64,000 nt of DNA. Origin: Manduca sexta. Its lineage: Eukaryota > Arthropoda > Insecta > Lepidoptera > Sphingidae. Made by a program: the position numbers and the translations under genes. The stretch lies in assembly GCF_014839805.1 (NCBI RefSeq), contig NC_051120.1:7626001-7690000 (forward strand). The letters run 5' to 3'. The notes beneath the pieces were generated by a model, which had not been told where the DNA came from, did no database searches, and was given only the letters and a program-made list of their open reading frames with translations. Below, piece after piece: positions 11,349-23,432 of the stretch (within the stretch, counting starts at the first letter, position 1; the number at the start of each line of letters is the position of its first letter).

Positions 11349-14300
11349 TAACATTTATTAATATAAAAATATAAACAGATTTCGTCCTGCATTCTTTAGA
11401 TGAAAGATCGTAAACCTAAATACTTAGGAGTTCTTGGTAACAATTCTGAAGTATGTAAAGTCTGCCAATCCTTACTAAACCAAGGTAGTGGCCTAAAAAA
11501 TAAACCATTCCAGTAGAAGAAGATCGAGCGCAACATTGAAACAGTATAATAGCTGGTATAATTAAAGCCAATTTCAATTGACGCTTTTTCAATGAAAACA
11601 CAATAAATTTTAACCTCAATATCTGAATAAATTTTAAAATCTGTTATAAAACTCATCAATGGCCAATAACATTTTTAGTTGAAACACAAACGGCCTATAG
11701 CATTAATTCGTCTGTAATGAAAAGCCAGTGATGCAAAAAAATAATTGGTTCTCCGACAATGGAGTGGCTATTTCCGATGAGTTGAAATTTTTCTATTTTT
11801 TCGACACTAAGCTTTATTGAATGCACATTATTAAACGAGCAAGACAGTTATCCGAGGAAAATCTGAATTATACTTTAAACATTAATATTTTAAGACGAGT
11901 TTTGGATACAATGCCTGAATTTATTTAAACGGATTAGGTATCGGTGTACGTAGTTTCGGTCTCTAAAAACTATAAAAATAAATGTTTCAGAACTTCTTTG
12001 GAATATAGTTATTATATTTTTTCATTAACTGACTTTGATTGGCGTCGTGTTTTTTTAATAATCGAACGGCAACAGTAAAAAAACTAAAATGAAGTATTGT
12101 ACACATCGGTAGTCCTGTTCTACATAGTAAGCTAGTACTTTTGGGCTGGCCAGGAACCTCCGACGCCTATGTTACTTTACAACACCGTATTCTTTCTGTA
12201 TGTGTTCGTATCACCCGGATTACGAATAAAAAATGAATCATTGCGTATACACAAAGTATTGGATTCGTCATTTATAAATACATTTTGTTATAAACATTTG
12301 AATATAGGTACAAAAAATATGGCACAAATAGCACCGATGCTTTAATACTTTAACATTTAGATACAATAAGAGTTGCCAAAATAATTGGCCACAACTTTTT
12401 ATCTGTAGCCACATATATTAGTGTTACCATCTACTCGGTGCGACATCTGAAGAGTTTAAAATTACTTGCTCTCATTGTGGTCCTAATTAGGAATAATACT
12501 TTTATAATCAATCAGCCTATTGTCGTATAATGTTGAATGTAGGTCTCCCCAAGCAAGCCACAATCATTCGTCTTGAGCAGACCGCATTCATCAGCTACCG
12601 TCATCTTCATTATATATTAGAACTTAATTAATTCATACACTATTTTGAAAGCTACAGCTGATTCTCTTAAATTGCTAAATTTATCATCACTCGGTTAATA
12701 GAATAGTTTCAACTAAATTACTTTTTAAAAATATTACAACTACTTACAGATATTTTGTGTGATATCCCGTGCAATAGGTCACGCTTACGCCGCATCTAAT
12801 AGTCCGAAAACTGCTATATTAATATTAAAGTAAGTGTGTCACATCCCGGGATCAGCCTGTGTATATCCCGTACCTACAGGCCAGCATAATTGTGTCTACT
12901 GCTGAGGGGTAACCATCTCTCATCAATCGACATTCTATTGAACCCCACTCTACTTACCATCAGGTGTAGTGCGATCATTGCCGCGCACGCATAAAAACAA
13001 TGTAAACATACAAATTTAAGCTACCTGCTTTACATAATTCGTACATCGCGAATAGCAAGTCGCGGTTCAAAATAACCGTTTTAAATATCAGAACAATGTA
13101 ATTTGTATTGCGGTTTCCACAGAAACGCCTAAGTATCGGTACGTATGAGTTTGTTTTCACCCACTTTGCATATAGATTGTTCCGGCCGACATGAATTCTA
13201 ATAAGGCTAAATGATTCGCGTATCATATTTCGATTTTTTCGACGTAAGCTCGTTAGGATTTGATTTGTATGAGGGGGTTGACGGTTTTTCGTATGATCAG
13301 GCAGTCAGGTCAGTATAAAGCTGATTGTGTGTTATAAAGCCTTATGTGTTTTTGTTTACAATTTTTTTTACCCAATAACTCGAGTTTGGTTTTCAGTCAT
13401 CTTAAGTATAGGACTTCATTTATATCTAGCAAAATTACAATAAATCTCCTCATTTCACAAATTTTATGTAAAATACCAAGATTAAATCTGTTACATCCAC
13501 ACTGAGCTAAAGGCAAAAAAAGGACAAACTTTTACGAGCAATCAACTCGACGTCAACTGCCATCACGGATTGAAAAACTGATAATAAGTGCAAATCGCTG
13601 AACAATAAACAATGAAAGTATGCCAAATATTTTTACGTTCCCAGTTTACAATGAGTTGTAAACGTTTATAGACGTCCGAACAGGATACTTCTTTAAAATT
13701 TGTTTTTGTTACAATACTTGTTATATGAGAAGTGAGCGTTATCGATTTTTTTACTTTAACATTCGATTGTTTGTAAATCGACACAACAAAGACGTTCACT
13801 GACTTTTGGATTATACATTGTTCTAGAATGTTTTTTAGGTACTCAATAGAATTTTGATTATAGACTCGAATACAATAAACGAAATGTAAAATTTCCTATC
13901 AATTCACATCCTTTGCACCAAATCGAGAGCTCATCGAAAGCCCATCGCCGTCGAAAGCCATTAAAAAAGACAGGCATAATTTAATAGCCATTTTCATAGA
14001 TTAACGAGGTACTCAAAAAGTTACATCCCGAACGACCCATTTCGAACCATAGCTTGACCTTACGGACCTCCCTTACCATATCATCACCATTACATTATGC
14101 AGGCTTTCGTTGTCCCATAAAAATGTGCCTCCCTACAACTTTCATTTACTTAGGTCCAAGTAAACATCGGCAAAGGTTATTTTATGTAGTAAATAGCGAT
14201 AAAATTGCCTATGAATTAATATTAGGTTTTGCAAACTATTAAGGTTGATGGTGGGTAATTGGAATATTTATTGAATTGGTTTACGCGGATGTTGCCTGTA

Positions 14301-16025
14301 AACGGTTTCTATATGACTTTAAAAGACTATTAGAATATATTTCGATGTAGATAGTTATGGATTTTGATACGTTGATATGGTGTAAGAATATTTAGGAAGT
14401 TAAATGTTGGAGCCACTTAGATATTTTTGTCTACAGAATGGACTTGAGTATCACTACCTCGCTGACAGTTAAAGAAATGACAGCTTGTTATTGTTTAGTA
14501 CAGTGAGAGATTTATAAACGTCAAAACGACTACCACTTCTTACTGATCCCTATTTCTTTCCTTCAAAGTCAGCATCATATACATAACCACCCACTTTTTT
14601 ACCCTGTTTTATCCTTTCATTCATTTTGTATTATGTGCATGCTGTGACGACTCGTAATTGAAACAACATTTAGCTTTTTGTTTAAACCTTTTATTAACCA
14701 GCTATCGATGTATGTTTTGTGAGTTGTTCCTTTTAATAAATAAATAATCTATTTTGGGACGTTGAGTTTTATAGGTAGTCTATTTTACCCATTATTTGGT
14801 TTGACGACCGATCATCTTTAAATCCTATATGAATATTTTGACTGCGTATAAAACAACAATTGCTATTGATTTTTCTGAGTTCAAGATAAATTATTTTTAA
14901 CACTATTGTATTACAAATAAAATCTATTATTGTCTAACAGCAAATTCATTATCTGAGACAGCAAACTGATATTTCATACTAGCTCTAATTTAGCTTTGAG
15001 ATAACTTTAGAAGCAGTTGGCACTTTCCTTCGAGACTAACGGCATCTCTTTGCCATCGTTTTATTAAACATATTTTCCACAAGATTATTCCTTTAGGCAA
15101 TTTTAATCGTTTAAATATCATTAATAAAGTAATTTGCTTCATCACTTACAAGTTATTGATCGGATACAATAAATAAGAGAATACGTGTACTTCTCAACTT
15201 ATTACAACAAAGTAATTACTAAATTAAATATGATTTAACACTGCACATCTCAAGTGACAACCGCAACTCACAGCTATGTAGGTCGTCTTGCAATTCAAAG
15301 TTTCTACTGTTTGAGCAGTCTCGTACCCAAGTTGGTCGGCTCGACATTCCATTATTTCTACATGTTGTCTTTTACTAAAAACAACCACATTATTGTACAC
15401 CATCAATTATATAAGGTTCACGGATGAACTTAGGACTCTCTTATAGGTTTCCAGAATAATCTATCGCATCCTTAGAACTAAGGTGCCCTAACTCAAAAAA
15501 GATTTGTGAGAAACAAATAAAAAAGATTTGAGAATCATACAGAAGGCAGTGAATTGGGCTGATAGAAAGTGAGAATCTGTTTCTATTCTATAATTTTGTC
15601 TTTTTTTTTGGTCATAGGAATATAGACTACATAGTCTTCCAAAGCATTTTGGAAGGTTTTTTAAGAAAATCAGAAAATATATATATTTTGAGTTTAGTCA
15701 CTTTATTTTTATCGCAACTAAACCCACAATTCTAAGATCAATATTGTCTATTCACTATTCACAACTCCCGTTATTTAATGCATAATAACAGCCTTATCCC
15801 CTGTGGGGGCGTAAATTTCTCAAGTCAAAAACTCGGTTTGGTGTGCCAACACAAGAATTTACGTAGCGGGGACGTCGGTGTAAATCATTGTAATTTAATT
15901 TTCGCCCGTAGTACCTTTTTCATTTGCCATGTACCCTTCAAGAGTGTATTAGGTTATGAATGTATTGTTATGAATGTGTCTCGGATTTGCGTAGAGATAT
16001 GGAGATATTTCTTAAACAGGCCCGG
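11349..16025. other. Mostly featureless non-coding DNA
   Basis: Apart from the family B copy at 12830-12998 I see no repeat or gene. Frames of 60-90 codons on both strands (for example 11396-11659 and 15778-16050) show no known motif. Confidence 0.4.
12830..12998 (+). repeat. Repeat family B, copy 2 (truncated at the left)
   Basis: Begins at taagtgtgtcacatcccggg and keeps aggccagcataattgtgtct, tactgctgaggggtaaccat and ccatcaggtgtagtg, ending in cgcgcacgcataaaaac. Confidence 0.8.
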
Positions 16026-16250
16026 GAAAGTGACCCTACTACACTGGTAAGAGTGGACTTTGATAGAATGTCGACTGACAAGAGATGATTACCCTTCGAC
16101 AGTTGATATAATTATGCCGGCCTGTTAGAACCGGATAAACGCAGAGTGATTCCGGAACGCGACACGCATATGGCCGCTATGGCGGGTTTTAGCCCTTGTG
16201 TACGGTGTTCGTTGTCCGGGCGGATATGAAATATGTCCTACCATCGGCAA
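16026..16250 (-). repeat. Repeat family B, copy 3
   Basis: Reverse copy: aaagtgaccctactacactg, gactgacaagagatgattac, attatgccggcctgttagaa, gtgtacggtgttcgttgtcc and atatgaaatatgtcctacca. Confidence 0.8.
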
Positions 16251-17096
16251 GGTTGATGTTAGTACCTCTAGTATTTGTGTGTTAAGTGTTTGCATCCGAG
16301 AAAGGGTTGTTATTTTGTATAATATGAAGTATATTATTTCAGTTTAAGACAAATAGGTTATATAAATTAAGTACAATATCAGCAAAAAAATAAACGGTTT
16401 GTCAAAATTCATAGACCCTTAAAAATATTTTTTCAGTAATTATGTAATAAATTATAAAATGATGATCTATACGTAACAAAATCTTTATTAACGATCATCA
16501 ATCATAAACAATCGGAGCATTAACGTGCGTAAATTCGATTCTCAGCTCCGATTATGGCAACAATTTAGTCTGCGTCAAACATGTACACAATATGAAAGTT
16601 CGACACGTTACGGGCTTGCACGAACAATATTTGTACTCGAGGTGCGTTCCACGCAACGTTTATTAGTCATTCTTCAGAATAACCGCTGTGCATACACGCT
16701 TCATGGTAAACTCTGCCATACAATACACGCCCAGCCAAACCGTATTTGAATTAATGAAATATTTCTGTAACAAAAAATATATTGATTAATAGTGGTGTAG
16801 TACGATTGGAAATCATCGATTCGATTTCCAGATGGGCAATTGAAGTAATTTTTTTTTAATGTTTGAGATGTTTATGGTTGGAATTTGAATTTATTATGGC
16901 GTAAGCTTGTTTCCTATCCTACTACTGAACGGTTATACGATCGACAACGGCATGCACTAATTGCTTTACTTATATTCTTAAATTAAAATTAGAATGAGTT
17001 TATCATATAAAAAGATACATCTACCCCCTTTTAAATAAAAAGTGATTATGTAAAAAGATAGTAATCACGGCGAGTTAACACTAGGCGCCGTATTGA
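16251..17096. other. No gene recognised
   Basis: A 74-codon frame at 16525-16749 has no recognisable domain. The rest is AT-rich. Confidence 0.35.
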
Positions 17097-17375
17097 TAAA
17101 TCAATCTCAACTTCAAGTTGGATCTTAAGTAGACATTTAATATATTGAACTACTTAATAATCAAAGCTTAAGAGCTTCATTTAAGAGTTTCTTCTCAGGT
17201 GAATCGGCGTTGTTTAATAAACAAAACGCAGCCGTCTTAAGTCTTAAGATATCATTAGAGATGTTGATTTCTGTTTCTGCAACGACCTTATGATGCTGTA
17301 TTTAATTTGACAGCGTCTCATCTGATATCGCACTTCAGAGCGAAACTGTGTTGCATCTATTCATACGGCTGTAAG
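17097..17375. repeat. Repeat family G, copy 1
   Basis: Homologous to 50017-50352: it shares the starting block taaatcaatctca, the block atcttaagtagacatttaat and the terminal block gcgtctcatctgatatcgca. The centre is divergent and lacks the 22-base inverted repeat of the second copy. Open frames here (for example 17307-17576) are products of the repeat, not a gene. Confidence 0.7.
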
Positions 17376-17570
17376 CAACGTATATTCTTTGCTGAGGAAT
17401 TTCTTATTAACAACTCCGTACCAACTGCTGTGCCTAGAAAACTTGTAGATCAACATAGTTTAGCCTTTATTAAACGATGTATCTTGTGGTATATTGTGTA
17501 TAACTTCGAAGAATATGCGATGAGCTTATGGAACAACGATACGTATGGAAATAATATTGCTGGACCTCCG

Positions 17571-17738
17571 TACTAATATAAATATTAGTCTTTCTGAATG
17601 TCTGTCTGTTACGCTTTAAGGGACAGATTTTGACGTAAATAGATATGGAGCAAGCTTAAATTCTAATATAGGATATGGGCCATTTTTTAATATTAGTTGC
17701 AAATAACACGTGGGCAAAGCCGCAAGCCCAAGCTAAGA
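17571..17738 (-). repeat. Repeat family E, degraded reverse copy
   Basis: tactaatataaatattagtc, tctgtctgttacgctttaag and gggcaaagccgcaagcccaa are the reverse form of the family E ends. Confidence 0.6.
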
Positions 17739-18501
17739 AAAAACAACCCAATTGGCCGCACAGTCGCTTCCTCTCTCTATAGAGTGGTAAATTTTAAACT
17801 ATCGCTCACTTCACTTCTTTTTCTATGATCTTAGTCTGATAAGAAATGTCAGGAAACCGTAACAAATCAACTTCCATCTGTTCCATTCGTTGATTTCTGT
17901 TTAAAATAAAGCTGCCAGTGTTTTTTTACTTATCAGTTCTTACTTTAGTACAATTTGAAAGACTCCGAAAATAAAAAGATCAACTACAGCGGGGCAGTCA
18001 ACAATATAAATCCCTTTATACGTGACACATTTTTTAAATACATAAAAATCTTATCGCAATAAAGGGCAGGTTGGAGCTTAAATTGATTGTCCGTCCGTCT
18101 GTCTTCATTGAATCATTTGATGGCATCGTTCGTTCAATTAAAATCAAATTTATGCTCCCCTGTTACAAAACCAGCCTTTTCAATGGCAACCATTTCATGC
18201 TCGCTCGTTGAGATTACATTTTGTCAGAAGTTTTTATGTGTGCTGCAAAGTTGTAATCGATGTGTTAGATTCATGTTAATGTTTTACTGTTGGACTCTTA
18301 TTAGATATAATTTCTTCATTCGTTTTGGGTTCGACTCGTTGTTATTAAATGTAATCTATTTCACCAATACGCTATAAATTCTTTTAGTTATTCATATTGT
18401 ACGTTTTCTTTTTTATAATACACGATATATCGAGGTCCTATCCTTTCATACTTATTAAATCTAAGAATGTATTTACCTTTAATACTTACCAAAAAGAAAC
18501 A

Positions 18502-18703
18502 GGTGTAAGTGTAATAACGGTGAAGGAAAACATCGTGAGGAAACCTGCACATCTGAGAAGTTCTCTATAGGAATTTCGAAGGTGTGTAAAGTCTACCAAC
18601 CCGCACTAGGCCAGCGTGGTGGACTAAGGCCTAATCCCTCTCAATAGTAGAGGAGGCCCGTGCTCAGCAGTGGGCAAGTATATAATACAGGGCTGATATT
18701 ATT
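18502..18703 (+). mobile_element. SINE family A, 5'-truncated copy with target-site duplication
   Basis: This holds the body from about 18516 (aacggtgaaggaaaacatcg) to the cagggctgatatt end. It is flanked by the perfect 11-bp repeat aaaaagaaaca (18491-18501 and 18704-18714). The 14 bases 18502-18515 are not SINE A consensus and may be filler added at the truncation. Confidence 0.85.
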
Positions 18704-18714
18704 AAAAAGAAACA

Positions 18715-21700
18715 TGATATATTGCAAAACTAAGCCCTGTATTTCTGTATGGCATTGGATGAAATATTACCAGAGAACACTAAAGATAATACAACTGTGA
18801 TGGAAAGCGAATCCCACAGCTATTTATGACGTAGATGAAGAACGGAAAATCCTATTTTAGGTCCGTCCACGTGAACATCAAAATCATGTATATTTTCTTG
18901 TTCCGGATTGCCGGAAGGGAATTACGGGTTTGGAAACAAGTTAATATTCCCATGTATAATAATTTTGATATCGACATTAACATAAAAAGGACAGATTTAT
19001 TATTCATAGACTTATTTAGAACATCAAAGTACGTTGTTTTAAAAGTTGTGGTTTTGAGAACTATTACCGTAAGAATTTATTTTGTTGACCCTTATTACGT
19101 GCGAAATAAGAAACATAATACAAGCACATCAATGGCAAAAAGTTATTTAAGATGTTTGGATATTTGAGCGAAAAGTAAACACTGAAAACAGATTTAGATT
19201 AAATAAGGCACAAAGAAAGACCCTGTCCTAGACCAATATAGATTATTTATTCCGGAAAACATAGCACTTGGAACTTTAACTTCGTAGAATTTCTTTCATC
19301 CAATTGCAACAACTAATTTTAAAATAATCACGTGATGAAAATATTCCAGACATCGTTTATTAGTAAACCAAAGCTATTTTGGTCTAACGCTTATATTTTT
19401 GTTCACAGGTAAGCAACAATCAAGATTGTCTGTTATCTTCATCTTGCACGGTTTGCGTAATCAGGTTTTTTTATAGCATTGCTCTATTTTAAGACGGCTT
19501 TACACGCAAGTAAGTGTTTACTATTTTATAGACGTCTGACTTGTCAGTTACGCAACGTCGAGTATTTCAAATTATAGTAACGGTTTGCTAAAATATGCTA
19601 GCCAATGTTATAAAAATATCAAAAGGTTATGTTATTTCAGCCTTGTATAGTTCGATTAAAGAAATCGTTCTTTTGATTCTGTATTTATATAATAGGTCCT
19701 CTTAAATCTTTAAAGTACTGAAAGTATTTCCGTCAAATTGAAGACTTGTGGAAAAAATGACTTCCTCTTGTGTTTGAGGCAGATGTATTATATTGAATCA
19801 AGTCGGTCCCAAGTATTTGTTTATACATAAATAAAATTTTTGGCTTCGCTAAAAACAAATCAAACAATACGAAAATGTTAACGTACTAAAAACTATTTAT
19901 CAAATATCGAACTGGACAAAAACGTACAACAAAAATTAAAAACACAACTACATCTGTATTTATGTACCAAACCCGATACATACAACACAAAACATAACGA
20001 AAATCAAATACAACAAATTGAAAGCGTCCATGTTGGGTCCAGGGCAAACATCGATCTGCCGACCAAACGTTTTATAGAGCAAAATTCAAAAGCAAAATAT
20101 TTATTGTCTACGCATCTCGGCTTAAAAACAAACAACGTGTGTTATTCTAACATTCTGACCCGATACGGTTCGACTGCACGTGTTGTTTTAGTCTTAATCT
20201 TGAAGTGTTACTTCGAGTGTGAAGTTTGCTTCTAAAAGGATGTGGAGTTGGATTAAAAAGTTAATGGGAGAGCAGGAAGATAGTTCATAAAAAGGAGGCG
20301 TGGGATGATAGATTAACTAATGGTAATACTTGTTAGGCTAACGAGAAACAATGCTAGAGTACTACCTTTAGAAAAAGACACCAAAATTTAAATCATGAAT
20401 AAACGATATGCTATAAAGATTTGTCAGACTTAAAATTAAACAAAAATACAGACAGAATAAAACAAATAGCCAACAAATATAAGGTTTAAAAACTGGAAAA
20501 AATGTGTATTCATCGGACGGAGTGAGCAGCTTAGCTTAAAACTCTGGGTAAAGCGACATGGTTGGGTTGGTTTTTAGTGGGACCCGAAACAAAAACAAAT
20601 GTTTGTGACATAACTGGGGCTGTTGTCAGTGAGAGATAATAATGAACAGCTTGGCTCACGAAATATTTTTGGAATATGGCAAAAATGTTGAAAATAATCT
20701 TCCATTGGGCAAATTATTTTCGTTTATCTACATTCTATGCAAAATATGGTAATTTATAATTGTATTCCTAACATAATTCCACTACTTTAAACTGTTACCA
20801 CTCCCACACTTTCAACACTTGCGTAAGTTGAATTTTGTAAACATTTTGTACTTTTGTATGTAACTATTTCACTGTTACGATTTGAATGAAGTTATTCAGC
20901 CCTTATTTAATTAACATATTCATGGCGAGTTATATAACCGTATCATTTAACAGTGAATGTCACGCGACTTCATAAAGCAACGGTGCTTATGACTTTATCA
21001 ATCATATCTTTAACACTTTTGTGAGTAGGTTTTTCAACATTGTAATGTTAATTAAGGCTATTTTATAAATATTTCGAGTCAATTAAAAGTCTATTTATTG
21101 TTCTCCGTGTAATTGCGCTCTTGTATATATTTATGCGGCTTAAAGCTGTACAACATTTTTTTAATTTGTAATACATACAATTTTTTATTTGTTCCCTTTG
21201 ATGAAGTTTGCAACTAATAGACTGTGCTCGTCAAAACTCTGCAACTAAAACTTTGTTACATCATACAGTAAACCAACAACCAGAAGTTAAAACTCCATAA
21301 GAGAAATTCTTATTTTCTCCAACTTTGTCATAACAAAGTCTTAATCAAGCGTTAGGGACATCACAAAGTGTCACACCTAACCTCGTGGTTTCAAAGTAAC
21401 TTCACGGAATTGGGAGCTAGCATTCCTAAGTTTATTGTAGTCAGACAACGTGTGAACGTGAGTGGGATTCCACCTTAGGGACTGCATTTCTCTTTGCATT
21501 GTATTTTGCTTAGTAGGCGAGATTCTCTCCGCCATTTCTATTCCTGTTTGCGCATTCTTTTGTTGGGTATGCATTAATGACTATTATTTTAATTTATACG
21601 GATTCCGGCATCTTAATCGCTTTAATTTCTAGTCGCCATAGATTGTTATAAATATTAATTTCCTTCTACTATGCAGTTAATTTAACCTTTATTGTATTTA

Positions 21701-22325
21701 TTTTAGTGTTTTTAATTTTGATTGTATAACATACAACCTTCATTGTTCCATCTGCTACTGCTTCATTCATTGTATTCTCAGTAGGTAAGTACATAATTTT
21801 GTATATAACCATATTTAATATTAATGACAACCACCAGAACATCGTATTCCTTCCCACGAAATTAATTAGAAATTTCATTACCCGAACATTTAGCCGGGAT
21901 ACAAATGAAATACGAATTCGCCAGTTTTAGTCAGACCAAACCAAAGTGCTTAGCCGCGTGAATACGCTTGCCTAGGAAGAAACAACCGCATTACTCTTGG
22001 ATTAGCTGCTAGATTTACGTTTTACTGTGATAAGTGCGGGATTATGCCGAAATTAGAGGATGGGATATTGCGAAAGTTCAGCTGGTTTGTGTTTTTGTGT
22101 TAGTTTTTAGAGTCTCTTTTGGGGCAATATTTTGTTTTATACGACTATATATTTTAGTTAGTCCAGTGGATGCTTGCTGTAAAATATGTTTTATACTTTA
22201 TTGATATTCTGAGTATGGTAACTACAAATTCATGAACAAATTAAATTCTGTTATAAGTCACTTTTATCTTCTTATTAAGAATAATTAATTTACATTAATT
22301 TAAAATTAATTTACGCTTAGAAGCA
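18715..22325. other. No gene seen
   Basis: Includes a 110-codon frame at 18835-19167 with no recognisable motif. The rest is AT-rich, with many short chance frames. Confidence 0.4.
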
Positions 22326-22650
22326 TTTGAAATGTGGTGCTACCGTCGCATGTTGCGCATCAGTTAAACGCAAAAAGTCAGGAACTATACCGTGCTCCAG
22401 CGTGTCAATATGTCCCGAAAAATGTTGCAAACCATTAAACAGCGCAAAATAGAATATCTCGGCCACGTGCATAGGCACGCAAGATATACGCTGCTATAAT
22501 TAATAATGGAAGAAGAAGACTGGGTGAAGGAAAAAATCGTGGCTGAGAAACATCAGGGAGTGGACCGGTATCACCTCCGTTAAACACCTGTTTCGCCTGG
22601 CCAATGATAAAGAGAAATACAAGAAGCTGACGGCTAACCTTCAACAATGA
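22326..22650 (+). pseudogene. Degraded LINE ORF C-terminus
   Basis: A decayed fragment of a non-LTR retrotransposon protein read on the plus strand. The first frame gives FEMWCYRRMLRIS, a stop (TAA 22365-22367), then MLQTIKQRKIEYLGHV and LLxLIMEE with a second stop (TAA 22497-22499). The frame changes after this, and the last part reads TGITSVKHLFRLANDKEKY up to a TGA at 22648-22650. This order (EMWCYRRML, then RK-EYLGH, then LFRLA-D) is the usual C-terminal tail of insect LINE proteins. It is followed by an A-rich stretch of aag units. At least two stops and one frameshift make it a dead relic. It is more decayed than the 44-kb fragment and different in sequence, so it is another family. Confidence 0.8.
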
Positions 22651-23180
22651 AGAGGCACTTAAAAAAGAAGAAGAATCTTCGTATCTCGAATTTATTATGT
22701 GTTAATTCTTGCGTTCAGAGACAGGTCTATCTAATAAGACATGCCGGCAAAATAGTAGCGGACATTGAGGAACACAATGTCTCTCCTCGTGCTTAACAGT
22801 ACCATTAGGTCCAGTAAATCACGTAACAATACCAGGATTAAGCAAAAATAATCCTTATCTGACTGAACTAAAATAGAAAATCACATCTAAAATTTAAACG
22901 AACTTAACAGAAAGAATGCAGGCTAAAATCCGATAACGGAGATGAAATCTGTTATGATCGAAAGCAGAAACTGGTATTGTTTTCGAACTAACTAACCGTG
23001 GATGACACAAAGATGTTGATTTAATGTATTTGCAGCGCGCCTGGGATGTGATTTGTGCAGTGACTAATGCTCGTCTTGGCAAGCGAGGGCGCACTCGAAT
23101 TATCTTTATTGTGTAGCGCAATGTTGAAATGTTGCAAATTGTGCCTTTAGGTTTTTCGTAGACGTAAACTATGACTTGAT

Positions 23181-23432
23181 TTTTACACGTGCACGCCAAA
23201 GTGACTTTACTGCACCTGATGGTAAGTGAAGTAAGGTTTAAAAGAATATCGACTGATGTAAGATGATTACCCCTCGGCAGTCGACACAATTATGCCGGCC
23301 TTTTGGACCGGATATACACGGGCTGATTCCGGAACGCGACACACTTACGTGGGCCACTATGGTAGATTTAAACACCTTGTGTACGGTGGTAGATATCCGC
23401 GCGGATATAAAATATGTCCTACCACCAGCATG
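23181..23432 (-). repeat. Repeat family B, copy 4
   Basis: Reverse copy with gcacctgatggtaagtgaag, cctcggcagtcgacacaatt, atgccggccttttggaccgg, cttgtgtacggtggtagata and aaaatatgtcctaccacc. The long frames on both strands here (22894-23289 and 23292-23486) come partly from this repeat. Confidence 0.82.

Noticed and set aside
18835..19167. 110-codon frame as a gene
   Set aside because: AT-rich chance frame without any known motif.
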